DNA of 64,000 nucleotides from assembly GCF_004365575.1 (NCBI RefSeq), contig NZ_SOBG01000004.1, forward strand, positions 1 through 64,000, written 5' to 3'. Position 1 is the stretch's first letter; every line of letters begins with the position of its first letter. Source of the stretch: Hypnocyclicus thermotrophus (lineage in GTDB: Bacteria > Fusobacteriota > Fusobacteriia > Fusobacteriales > Fusobacteriaceae). The position numbers were made by a program, and so were the translations under genes. The notes under the pieces were generated by a model that saw nothing but the letters and a program-made list of their open reading frames with translations, did not search any database and was not told where the DNA came from. Of the stretch, positions 43,780-52,945 are shown one piece after another.

Positions 43780-44742
43780 TTGAAAAATATAGCTATATTA
43801 ACTAGTGGTGGAGATGCCCCTGGTATGAATACTGCTATTAGAGCAGTTGCTAAATATGCAATGTCAAAAGGAATTACAGTATATGGCATTAAAAGAGGAT
43901 ATGCTGGAATGTTAAATGATGAAATTTTTGAACTTACTCCAAAAGATTTAGGTGGAATTATTGACCGTGGAGGAACTTTTCTTTTAACTGCTAGATTGCC
44001 TGAATTTAAAAATCCAGAAGTAAGAGCTGAAGCTGTAAAAAATCTTAAAAAAAGAGAAATTGAAGGATTAGTAGTTATTGGTGGAGATGGTTCTTTCCAT
44101 GGAGCTGATTTATTATACAAAGAACATGGAATAAAAGTAATTGGTATTCCTGGTACTATCGATAATGATATTGCAGGTACTGATTATACAATAGGGTTTG
44201 ATACTACTTTAAATATAATTTTAGATGCTATATCAAAAATTAGAGATACTGCTACTTCTCATGAAAGAACTTATTTAATTGAAGTAATGGGAAGAAATGC
44301 AGGAGATTTAGCTCTTTATTCATGTCTTGCTGGTGGTGGAGATGGATTATTAATACCTGAAAAAGAATTTTCTATTGATGACTTAGCTATGCAAATAAAT
44401 AAAAGAAGAGAACAAGGTAAACTACATGACGTTATTTTAGTAGCTGAAGGTGTAGGTTCTGCTTTTGAAATAGCTGAAAAATTAAAAGGAAAAGTAAAAA
44501 GTGAAATGAGAGTAACTGTTCTTGGTCATATCCAAAGAGGTGGAACTCCTAGTGGATTAGATAGAATTATTGCTACAAAAATGGGCGCTCATTCAGTAGA
44601 ATTATTAGAAGAAGGTAAAAGTGGTTTAATGATAGGAATTGAATCAAATAAATTAGTTACTTATCCTATATCTCATGCATGGGAATCTAAAAAAGAAATT
44701 GATATAAAAGACTATGAGTTAGCTTTAACTTTAGGTCATTAA
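43780..44742 (+). CDS. pfkA: ATP-dependent 6-phosphofructokinase
   Basis: PfkA phosphorylates fructose 6-phosphate at the committed step of glycolysis. The 320-residue protein has ILTSGGDAPGMN (residues 6-17), GGDGSFHGA and the catalytic loop PGTIDNDI (D in TIDND). The glycine in GGDGS is the mark of ATP-using enzymes. The start is TTG with AAAGGAG 10 bases upstream; the ATG between them is followed by a stop codon. It is followed by pyk after 48 bases. Both act on hexose phosphate that glucan phosphorolysis would supply. Confidence 0.95.
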   Translation: MKNIAILTSGGDAPGMNTAIRAVAKYAMSKGITVYGIKRGYAGMLNDEIFELTPKDLGGIIDRGGTFLLTARLPEFKNPEVRAEAVKNLKKREIEGLVVIGGDGSFHGADLLYKEHGIKVIGIPGTIDNDIAGTDYTIGFDTTLNIILDAISKIRDTATSHERTYLIEVMGRNAGDLALYSCLAGGGDGLLIPEKEFSIDDLAMQINKRREQGKLHDVILVAEGVGSAFEIAEKLKGKVKSEMRVTVLGHIQRGGTPSGLDRIIATKMGAHSVELLEEGKSGLMIGIESNKLVTYPISHAWESKKEIDIKDYELALTLGH

Positions 44743-44790
44743 TTTTATAAAAGAAACAAATAGATTGAATTAATTAGGGAGGTTTTGTTA

Positions 44791-46206
44791 ATGAAAAAAA
44801 CAAAAATGGTTTGTACTATTGGACCAAAATCAGAATCAAAAGAAATGTTAACTAAATTAGTTAATGCAGGAATGAACGTAATGAGATTAAATTTCTCACA
44901 TGGTGATTACGAAGAGCATGGTGCTAGAATTACTACAATTAGAGAAATAATGAAAGAAACTGGTAAATACGTTGCTGTATTACTAGATACTAAAGGTCCA
45001 GAAATCAGAACTATTAAATTAGAAAATAGTGAAGATGTTATATTAGAAGCTGGTCAAGAATTTACAATAACTACTGATAAAACTGTAGTAGGAAACAAAA
45101 ATATAGTTGCTGTTACTTATGCTGATTTTGCAAAAGATTTAAAAGCTGGAGATACTATATTATTAGATGATGGTTTAATAGGATTAACTGTAAAAGAAAC
45201 TACTGATACAGAAGTAAAATGTGTTGTAAATAATACTGGAGAATTAGGAGAAAATAAAGGAGTTAACTTACCAGGTGTATCAGTTAATTTACCAGCTCTT
45301 GCTGAAAAAGATAAAGCTGATTTAAAATTTGGTTGTGAACAAGGTGTAGATTTTGTTGCAGCTTCATTTATCAGAAAAGCTTCTGACGTAAAAGAAGTAA
45401 GAGAAATATTAGATGCAAATGGTGGAAAAAATATAAAAATAATTTCTAAAATAGAAAATCAAGAAGGATTAGATAACTTTGATGAAATCCTAGAATTATC
45501 AGATGGAATTATGGTAGCTAGAGGAGATTTAGGAGTAGAAATTCCTGTAGAAGAAGTTCCTTTTGCTCAAAAAATGATGATAGAAAAATGTAATGAAGCT
45601 GGTAAAATAGTAATTACAGCTACTCAAATGTTAGATTCTATGATAAGAAATCCTAGACCTACAAGAGCAGAAGCTGGAGACGTTGCCAATGCTATATTAG
45701 ATGGTACAGATGCTGTAATGCTTTCTGGAGAATCTGCAAAAGGTAAATACCCTGAATTAGCTGTACAAACTATGGCTAAAATCTGTGAAAGAACTGATAA
45801 AGAATTAGAGAAATTTGGACCTTTATACTACGAAGCTGATACTACATTAACTGAAGCTGTTGCTAAAGGTGCTGTAGAAGTTGCTGAAAATCTAGGCGCT
45901 AAAGCTATATTTGCTTTAACTGAAACAGGAAATACAGCTAGAAACTTAAGAAAATCATTCCCAACTGCAATGATCTTTGCAATAACTACAAACGAACAAA
46001 CAGCTAGACAATTAATGCTAACTAGAGGAGTTTATCCATTTGTTGTAGACTCAATTTCATCAGCTGAAGATTTCTATAAAAAAGGATTAGAAGTAGCTAA
46101 AAAATGTGATTTATTAGCAAATGGTGATATTATCGTATTTACTTCTGGTGCTAATACTCAAGAAGGAACCACAAATAGTATTAAAATAGAAACTTTAGAA
46201 AAATAA
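44791..46206 (+). CDS. pyk: Pyruvate kinase
   Basis: Pyruvate kinase makes ATP and pyruvate from phosphoenolpyruvate. The 471-residue protein has the substrate motifs MRLNFSHG (about residues 31-38), [17 protein letters not shown] and TATQMLDSM. It lacks the extra C-terminal PEP-synthase-like domain of some Bacillus enzymes. The ATG at 44791 has GGGAGG 8 bases upstream; a TTG six bases earlier is also in frame but worse placed. It shares an operon with pfkA and ends at a terminator. Confidence 0.96.
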   Translation: MKKTKMVCTIGPKSESKEMLTKLVNAGMNVMRLNFSHGDYEEHGARITTIREIMKETGKYVAVLLDTKGPEIRTIKLENSEDVILEAGQEFTITTDKTVVGNKNIVAVTYADFAKDLKAGDTILLDDGLIGLTVKETTDTEVKCVVNNTGELGENKGVNLPGVSVNLPALAEKDKADLKFGCEQGVDFVAASFIRKASDVKEVREILDANGGKNIKIISKIENQEGLDNFDEILELSDGIMVARGDLGVEIPVEEVPFAQKMMIEKCNEAGKIVITATQMLDSMIRNPRPTRAEAGDVANAILDGTDAVMLSGESAKGKYPELAVQTMAKICERTDKELEKFGPLYYEADTTLTEAVAKGAVEVAENLGAKAIFALTETGNTARNLRKSFPTAMIFAITTNEQTARQLMLTRGVYPFVVDSISSAEDFYKKGLEVAKKCDLLANGDIIVFTSGANTQEGTTNSIKIETLEK

Positions 46207-46231
46207 TTAATAATTTTTATATATTTTAACT

Positions 46232-46259
46232 AAAAAGGTGGAAATTCCACCTTTTTTTT
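46232..46259 (+). terminator. Terminator after pyk
   Basis: AAAAAGGTGGAA and TTCCACCTTTTT form a 12-base inverted repeat with a very short loop and a run of eight T residues. Confidence 0.9.
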
Positions 46260-46378
46260 ATTCAAATTTAAAGAAAAATGTATTATAATATAATATATCA
46301 AAATATTTATAATATATAATTTTAATTTTAACATTTTGAAGTTTTTTATCATCATTTAACATATAAATGGAGACCTCT

Positions 46379-49300
46379 ATGAAAAAAATATTTTTTATTT
46401 TTTTATTAATATATAATATAATTTTTAGTTATGGAAATATTCAAGATTTTGAAAAACTTAATTTTAAATCTGGTTTAATTTCTAATAATGTAAATTCTAT
46501 AACTAGTGATTCAAATTCTATTATTTGGTTTGCAACTGATAATGGTTTATCTAGCTATGATGGCTATAACTTTAAAAATTTTCAAGTGAATATTTTCGAA
46601 AAAAATTCAATTCCTATTAATGATATCACTAGTATTGTAAATTATAATGAATTTATGATTATGCTCCATAAAAAAACTCTTGTATTTTACAATATAGTTA
46701 AAAATATTTTTTTTTCTATCCCTCTTAGTCCTAAACAAAGAGAAGAATTTAATTCAAAAAAAATACTAATAAAAAATAATAATATTTATGTTGCAACTAA
46801 TAAGGGGTTAAAAATATTACTTGATTTTACAAAAAATAATTTTGTTTTTTCAAAATTTAATGATTTATCTATTAATGATTTTATTTTTTATAATGATGAA
46901 ACTTTATTATTAGCTACCAATAAAGGATTATATAATTTTAATACTTCTAACTATTCATTAAAGAAAATTAAAAATTTTAGTAATATTGAAAATATTTATT
47001 CTATAAAAAATAATATTGTTTTTTATACTAATAATAAGCTATATTATACTGACATTAATGGTAATATAAAAAATAAAATATACTTAGAAGATACTTTTAA
47101 TAAAATATATATTGATTCTAATAATGTTACTTGGCTTGCTGGTAATAAAAAACTCTATTATGTAAAAAATAATCATCTTTATTTCTTTTCAAATAAAATA
47201 ATTAAAGATATTTATGAAACCCAAAATAATATTCTTTGGTTTTCTGTTAAAAATGAAGGGATTTATTATAAAAATATTTCAAATGATAATTTTGATATTA
47301 ATCAAAATTATCAAAATGTTAATAAAGTTTATTTAAAACAAAATAATCTTTTTATAGCTACTAATAATGGCTTATTTATAAACGATGAAGAAATAATATT
47401 TGATAAAATTATTGATTTTAAAGTTACTCATAATAAAATTATTGCATATAATAAAAATAAAATATATTTTATTGATCCAAATACTTTTTTAGTTACTCAA
47501 ACAGAAATATTAAATGAAGAAATATTCTCTTTAGAAATTTATAAAAATACTCTTTTTTTATCTACTGAAAATAATTTATACCAAATAAATTTAATTACTA
47601 ACGAATTTAAACCTTTAGATAAATATTTTCCTATTGATTCTATATTTACAGGAAAAAGAGTCTATTTAAACTTAAATATATCAAATCATTCTTTATTTAT
47701 GATAGTTAAAAATGTCGGATTTGTTGAGTATGATATTTTAAAAAATAAATTTAAAATACACAATAAGTTAAAAGTTGGTAATAAAACTTATTTTATTAAA
47801 GATATTACTTCATATAATATAAAAAATAATTGTATATACTTCACTTCATTAAGTGCAGGTTTATTAAAATTAAATTTAAGTGATGATAAGTTATTTTTGA
47901 TTTCTAAAAAAATTATTGGTGAAAAAATAAATGATATTTTATTTCTTAATAATAATATATGGCTTATTAATAATACAAATTTATTAAAATATAGTCTCTT
48001 TAATGATGAGCTTTTTACTTTTACATCTGAAGATGGATTATTAAATACTAGGTATAATCATTTATTTTATTATAAAAATACTTTATTCTTGTCTGGGGAA
48101 AATGGCTATATAAAATTTAATCCTATCAATATAATAATCAAAAATAATAAATCAAAAATAATTTTTAGAGAATTAAATTTATTAAATAGTAATCAAACTA
48201 TTGACATAACTTATACTAAAGATATTACTATAACTAAAGCTAATAATAATTTTGAAATTTGTTTTGCTTTACTTGAGTATAAACAAAACAAAAATTATAA
48301 TTATATGATAAAGTTAGAAGGTTATGATAAATCATGGAAATCTTTAGGTAATTATAATAAAGTAAAATATACTAACCTTCCTGCTGGTAAATATAAATTA
48401 AATATTACTTATATTGATAATAATGGTATTTTATCTAAAAATAGTTCATTTATTAATTTAACTATAAAATATCCATTTTATTATAATAAATACTTTATTT
48501 TATTTATAATTTTACTTACAATATTTATAATAATATATTTTATTAATTATTTTATTAAAATTAGAGAATTAAAAATTGAAAACAAATTATCTAATTTATC
48601 ATTACTTCTCAGTACTTCCCTTGATTTAGATACTGTTATACACGATTTTTTAAAAAAATTATGTGAAACATTTAAGATGAATGAAAGTACTTTAATGTTA
48701 AATCTTGATGATAAATGTACTAAATTTGTATATAAATATTCTATTGATAAACTTTATAACACTTTATCTGATGAAAAAGTTATTCTTGATATTTTTGATA
48801 AAAATTTATCTCTTGAGAAATTAACAAATGGAGATAAAATATTTTATAAATCTTATATAGAATATAAAGGACTTCATATAGATTTTTTTATACCTGATAA
48901 ATTTCGTGGTGCTTTAATTGTTCCATATAAAAATAAAAATGGGCAAAAAATATTAAAAAAACTTGAAAAAATACTAAAGCAAGCAATTATTAGTATAAAC
49001 AATGCTACTTTATATAGAAATATATCTAAATTTGCAAACTATGATACTTTAACTAATATTTATAATAGAAGATATTTTATTGATATATTGTCTCATATAT
49101 TAGAACAAACTAAACGTTATTCTCATAAACTAGCAATTGTTTTAATTGATATAGATTATTTTAAAAAAATAAACGATACTTATGGTCACGATATTGGTGA
49201 TAAAGTTTTAGTAGAATTTTCAAAAGAAATACAAAATAATATAAGGAAATCTGACATATTTGCTAGATATGGCGGAGAAGAATTTATTTTAGCTCTTCCC

Positions 49301-49543
49301 GAAACAAATTTTAAAGAAGCTTTTAACTTAGCAGAGCGTCTAAAAAATAAAATCGAACAATTAAAAATAGAAGTTAATTCTACTACTAAAATATCATTTA
49401 CTGCTAGTTTTGGGTTAGCAATGTATGTTAATGAAGAAAAGTTAGATGATATAATTAAAAAAGCTGATGTTGCATTATACAAAGCTAAAAATAGTGGACG
49501 AAATAATGTAAAATCATACAATGAAATATGTAATTTATTTTGA
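46379..49543 (+). CDS. Periplasmic-propeller (Reg_prop/Y_Y_Y) diguanylate cyclase
   Basis: This 1054-residue membrane protein joins a large periplasmic sensor to a c-di-GMP-making domain. It has a signal peptide/first membrane segment (about 1-19), many Reg_prop beta-propeller blades (first: IWFATDNGLSSYDGY, about 45-59), a Y_Y_Y domain (about 615-700, LEGYDKSWKSLG), a membrane segment (about 704-728), a GAF-like region (about 745-875) and a GGDEF domain (about 885-1050). The active site is intact (GGEEF, 965-969), with the inhibitory site RKSD (956-959). Such propellers usually feed histidine kinases in glucan-degrading Bacteroidota, so this fusion to a cyclase is less common. The start at 46379 is chosen from the GGAG 6 bases upstream. 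Confidence 0.9.
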   Translation: MKKIFFIFLLIYNIIFSYGNIQDFEKLNFKSGLISNNVNSITSDSNSIIWFATDNGLSSYDGYNFKNFQVNIFEKNSIPINDITSIVNYNEFMIMLHKKTLVFYNIVKNIFFSIPLSPKQREEFNSKKILIKNNNIYVATNKGLKILLDFTKNNFVFSKFNDLSINDFIFYNDETLLLATNKGLYNFNTSNYSLKKIKNFSNIENIYSIKNNIVFYTNNKLYYTDINGNIKNKIYLEDTFNKIYIDSNNVTWLAGNKKLYYVKNNHLYFFSNKIIKDIYETQNNILWFSVKNEGIYYKNISNDNFDINQNYQNVNKVYLKQNNLFIATNNGLFINDEEIIFDKIIDFKVTHNKIIAYNKNKIYFIDPNTFLVTQTEILNEEIFSLEIYKNTLFLSTENNLYQINLITNEFKPLDKYFPIDSIFTGKRVYLNLNISNHSLFMIVKNVGFVEYDILKNKFKIHNKLKVGNKTYFIKDITSYNIKNNCIYFTSLSAGLLKLNLSDDKLFLISKKIIGEKINDILFLNNNIWLINNTNLLKYSLFNDELFTFTSEDGLLNTRYNHLFYYKNTLFLSGENGYIKFNPINIIIKNNKSKIIFRELNLLNSNQTIDITYTKDITITKANNNFEICFALLEYKQNKNYNYMIKLEGYDKSWKSLGNYNKVKYTNLPAGKYKLNITYIDNNGILSKNSSFINLTIKYPFYYNKYFILFIILLTIFIIIYFINYFIKIRELKIENKLSNLSLLLSTSLDLDTVIHDFLKKLCETFKMNESTLMLNLDDKCTKFVYKYSIDKLYNTLSDEKVILDIFDKNLSLEKLTNGDKIFYKSYIEYKGLHIDFFIPDKFRGALIVPYKNKNGQKILKKLEKILKQAIISINNATLYRNISKFANYDTLTNIYNRRYFIDILSHILEQTKRYSHKLAIVLIDIDYFKKINDTYGHDIGDKVLVEFSKEIQNNIRKSDIFARYGGEEFILALPETNFKEAFNLAERLKNKIEQLKIEVNSTTKISFTASFGLAMYVNEEKLDDIIKKADVALYKAKNSGRNNVKSYNEICNLF

Positions 49544-49554
49544 CGAGGTGAACA

Positions 49555-50145
49555 ATGATACATTCTTTAGAAAACTTAATAGACCAGTTTAATAAACTTC
49601 CTGGGATAGGTAAAAAAACTGCTACTCGACTTGCTTTTGCAATACTTGATATGGAGATAAAAGAAGTTGAAATTTTTTCAAATTCACTTATTTTAGCTAA
49701 AAAAAATATAAAAAAATGTAGTACTTGCGGTAATTTTAGTGAAGATGATATATGTGATATTTGTCAAAATCAAAAAAGAGATCATAGTATTATATGTGTC
49801 GTAGAAGATAGTAAAGATATTATTGCTATGGAAAGAGCTAAAAATTATAATGGCGTATATCATGTATTACATGGTAAAATTTCTCCTCTAAATGGTATAA
49901 ATATTGATAATTTAAATATAAAAAAATTGATTGAAAGAGTTGCTAAAAATGACATTAAAGAAGTTATTTTAGCACTAAATCCAGACCTTGAAGGTGAAAC
50001 TACTGCTATGTATATAAATAAATTACTTAAAAATTTTGATATAACCATATCTAAAATAGCTAGTGGTATTCCTATGGGAGGAAATATTGAATATTCCGAT
50101 ATTGCTACACTTTCAAAAGCTTTAGAAGGACGAATCAAAATTTAA
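49555..50145 (+). CDS. recR: Recombination protein RecR
   Basis: RecR works with RecO (and RecF) to load RecA at gaps. The 196-residue protein has the N-terminal helix-hairpin-helix (LPGIGKKTATRLA, 15-27), a zinc finger with C55, C58, C67 and C70, and a Toprim domain. AGGTGA precedes the ATG. It begins 11 bases after the diguanylate cyclase gene, so it may be cotranscribed with it. Length is normal. Confidence 0.95.
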   Translation: MIHSLENLIDQFNKLPGIGKKTATRLAFAILDMEIKEVEIFSNSLILAKKNIKKCSTCGNFSEDDICDICQNQKRDHSIICVVEDSKDIIAMERAKNYNGVYHVLHGKISPLNGINIDNLNIKKLIERVAKNDIKEVILALNPDLEGETTAMYINKLLKNFDITISKIASGIPMGGNIEYSDIATLSKALEGRIKI

Positions 50146-50163
50146 ATAAAAAGGGTGATAAAA

Positions 50164-51447
50164 TTGAAAATAATGACAACTATTGAAAAAGTTATTTATT
50201 TAAGAAAAAAATATAAAATTAGCCAAGAAGAATTAGTACGTGGTAAAGTTGCTAGAAGTTATTTAGCTATGGTTGAAACTGGTACAAAACCTTTAGGTAA
50301 AAATTTATTAAATATTATAGTTGAAAATTTTAATCTAATTTTTGAAGAAAGAGGTATTGATAAAAGAATTACAAAAGAAGAATTATTAAAAACAAAAGAA
50401 GAACAAATTACTGAATTTTGTAATAAGTATTTAGAATTACTAAATAACGATTTAACTGAAAAAGAGTTTGAAAACTACAGAAAAGATATTGAAGAGGTAT
50501 TTTTTAATGAATATTCACCTCGAAATAAAACTAGGATGTTTAAAAAAATAGCAGAAATTTTTTATAATAATTTTGAATATAATTTAGCTAAAAATTATTA
50601 TTTAAGAACTATAAATGACACTATTCAAACTAAAGATTATGATAGTCTTTCAGAAATCCTTAGTAATTTAACTAGAATTTATAATATTATTGAAGAATAT
50701 TCTGAATTTTTAGATTTGCAAGTTTTACTTACTAATCATATAAATTATTTAAATTTTGATGAAAAACTAAAAGTTTTATTTAATTTCATTTTATTGTATA
50801 TGAAAACAGAAAACTATGAAAAAGCTTTAGAGTTTATCTTAACACTAAAAAAAGATATATATGCTCCTGAAGATGAATTTGAATTAGAAATTTTAAGAGC
50901 TGAATGTTTAATAAATCTTAATAAAAAGAAAGAGGCTAATTCTATTTATAGAGGTTTATTAATTAAATTTAGTAATACAAACCAAAAACTTATATGTAAT
51001 AGTAAATTAGCTCTTCTTGCCATTGATTCTGGTGATAATATCAAATTAAAATATTATCTAAGAAAGGCTAAAATTTTATTAAAAACAATAGAAGAAGAAA
51101 ACACTTTGACTGATCCTCATGTATTAGATTCTATTATGAATTTTGCAGAAATTTATAGAGTTGTTAATAGTGCAAAAGACGCAATAAGTCACTATGAATT
51201 TGTATTAAAACTATGTAACGAATCATTAAGTAATGAATCTATTGCTATAAAAGCTAAAGTTATTAAATCTTTACTTTCATTATATGGTGGACAAGATTTT
51301 AAAAAGGTTAAAGAGTTAGAAAAAATTTATTTTGACTCTCTAATCCATTATGCAAACCACGCTGTATTAAATGCTGATTTTATAGATTTTTATTATAGAA
51401 ATAATCATTTTTACGAAGTGGAAAGATTTTTAAAAATCTTTAAATAA
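50164..51447 (+). CDS. HTH-TPR regulator (Rgg/PlcR-like architecture)
   Basis: This 427-residue protein has an N-terminal Cro/C1-type helix-turn-helix (about residues 8-58, ISQEELVRGKVARSYLAMVE) and a long array of helical TPR-like repeats up to the C-terminus. The layout is that of RRNPP-type regulators such as PlcR and Rgg, which bind peptides, but no propeptide gene is visible nearby. The start is uncertain: TTG at 50164 fits the AAGGGTGAT site best; GTG at 50155 and ATG at 50173 are alternatives. It follows recR by 18 bases. Target genes are unknown. Confidence 0.72.
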   Translation: MKIMTTIEKVIYLRKKYKISQEELVRGKVARSYLAMVETGTKPLGKNLLNIIVENFNLIFEERGIDKRITKEELLKTKEEQITEFCNKYLELLNNDLTEKEFENYRKDIEEVFFNEYSPRNKTRMFKKIAEIFYNNFEYNLAKNYYLRTINDTIQTKDYDSLSEILSNLTRIYNIIEEYSEFLDLQVLLTNHINYLNFDEKLKVLFNFILLYMKTENYEKALEFILTLKKDIYAPEDEFELEILRAECLINLNKKKEANSIYRGLLIKFSNTNQKLICNSKLALLAIDSGDNIKLKYYLRKAKILLKTIEEENTLTDPHVLDSIMNFAEIYRVVNSAKDAISHYEFVLKLCNESLSNESIAIKAKVIKSLLSLYGGQDFKKVKELEKIYFDSLIHYANHAVLNADFIDFYYRNNHFYEVERFLKIFK

Positions 51448-51484
51448 AAAAATCCAAATAGATATTTTCTATTTGGATTTTTTT
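51446..51484. terminator. Bidirectional terminator between the HTH-TPR gene and the phosphoesterase gene
   Basis: A 17-bp perfect stem (51446-51462 with 51468-51484) around a 5-base loop has A and T runs. Both converging genes end here; the phosphoesterase stop codon lies in the stem. Confidence 0.92.
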
Positions 51485-52521
51485 ATTTCTAACAATATAA
51501 CTTCTGGCGAATTCATATTTCTATATTTCATAAACCCATTTCCTATTCCACTTGAAATTATAAACTCTTTTTCTCTTTCTTTAAAATAACCATATATTTT
51601 TTTATAAATAATTTTATATAATATATTTATTGGGAATATTTGTCCTGCATGTGTATGCCCAGCTAAATATAAATCTATATTATAATTTAGTATTTCTTTT
51701 CTTGTTAGTGGACTATGCTCTATACAAATATTATATTTATCTTTTTTTAAATAAAATTCTTTTAATTGTTTTCTCCCAAGATGTCTTTCTTTTCTTCCTA
51801 AAATACTTAATTCATCATATTCAAAACTATCATCTGCTAATATCTCTACATCTATTAACTTACAAAATTCTATATATTTTTCTAATTCATCATAAACATC
51901 ATGATTTCCTATTACTGTATATACTTTTTTAGATATCTCTTTAATTGTTTCTTTTAATAAAAAAATTATATTTTTATCAATAAGTTTATAATCATAATCT
52001 AATATATCGCCTCCAATTAAAATAAAATCAAAATCTATTTCTTTTATTTTTTTTATAATTCTTTTTATTTTATTTTTATTTGTTAGCTCACTTAAATGTA
52101 AATCGGAAAAAAATAGTATTTTATATTCTTTTTTTATTTTTTTACTAAATACTCTATATTTTTTTAATTTAATTATTTTATTATTAATGTACGAAAATAA
52201 ACTATAAATTATAAAAAATATTAAATAATACTTTAAATTCATCTTAAATATAATAACTATTGGTAGTGTCCATACAAAATAAATAAATATAAATGTATAA
52301 TGTCCTGCTATAGTAAGTAATATTTTTCTTAATTCTCTATTATGAGTTTTATCTATTATATTTCCTATTATAAAAAATGGCGATAATATCAGAAATATTT
52401 CCTTAAATTTAATATTTAGATAATTTAATTCAAAATAAATAAAAAATACAAGTATATAATACAAAGTAAATTCTACCATTTTTCTAATAATCCAAGTTTT
52501 TCTTATATTTTTATTATCCAA
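51469..52521 (-). CDS. Membrane metallophosphoesterase (YaeI/YkuE-like)
   Basis: This 350-residue protein has about four N-terminal hydrophobic segments (residues about 15-125) and a calcineurin-like phosphoesterase domain with all metal-binding motifs: FSDLHLSE, GGDILDYD, GNHDVYDE and AGHTHAGQ. Members of this group hydrolyse UDP-diacylglucosamine or related lipids or unknown phosphoesters, so substrate is not decided. Its first 8 bases overlap the NUDIX gene, and with the helicase gene upstream it forms a three-gene minus-strand unit. Confidence 0.8.
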   Translation of the reverse strand: MDNKNIRKTWIIRKMVEFTLYYILVFFIYFELNYLNIKFKEIFLILSPFFIIGNIIDKTHNRELRKILLTIAGHYTFIFIYFVWTLPIVIIFKMNLKYYLIFFIIYSLFSYINNKIIKLKKYRVFSKKIKKEYKILFFSDLHLSELTNKNKIKRIIKKIKEIDFDFILIGGDILDYDYKLIDKNIIFLLKETIKEISKKVYTVIGNHDVYDELEKYIEFCKLIDVEILADDSFEYDELSILGRKERHLGRKQLKEFYLKKDKYNICIEHSPLTRKEILNYNIDLYLAGHTHAGQIFPINILYKIIYKKIYGYFKEREKEFIISSGIGNGFMKYRNMNSPEVILLEIKKSK

Positions 52522-52927
52522 TTTTATTTTCTCCTAAAAAATCTTTAATTATTTTCTCTTTTATTTCTTTTGGATATATTAAATAACTTGGAATATACTT
52601 TTTATCAATCATCGTTACAATATATTTACCTTTAAAATAGTTATTAAATTCTTTTGCATTACCACTTCCATACTCTCCATCAATATACTCACATAAATAA
52701 TATTTTTCCTTAGTTTCACCAAATTTATATTTATACATCTTCTTAATTACTCTTACATCTATACCTAATTCTTCTTTTACTTCTCTTATTACTGCTTGTT
52801 TTCCTTTTTCTTTTTTCTTTATTCCACCACCAGGAAATACATAATATTCATTTTCATTTTTTATTCTTTTTATAAGGCATAATTTATCATCTATAAATAT
52901 TATAGCTCTTGCTGTTTTTCTTTTCAT
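52514..52927 (-). CDS. NUDIX hydrolase
   Basis: This 137-residue protein hydrolyses a nucleoside diphosphate linked to another group. The full Nudix box is present at residues about 34-56 (GGIKKKE...REVKEELGI), with the metal-binding glutamates. The rest does not fit MutT specifically. AGAGGTGA precedes the ATG. It lies 18 bases after the PLD-helicase gene and overlaps the phosphoesterase gene by 8 bases. Pairing of NUDIX proteins with DUF3427 helicases occurs in other genomes as I recall, so a shared task in nucleotide or nucleic acid damage control is possible. Confidence 0.86.
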   Translation of the reverse strand: MKRKTARAIIFIDDKLCLIKRIKNENEYYVFPGGGIKKKEKGKQAVIREVKEELGIDVRVIKKMYKYKFGETKEKYYLCEYIDGEYGSGNAKEFNNYFKGKYIVTMIDKKYIPSYLIYPKEIKEKIIKDFLGENKIG

Positions 52928-52945
52928 TTTTCACCTCTTTAAAAA

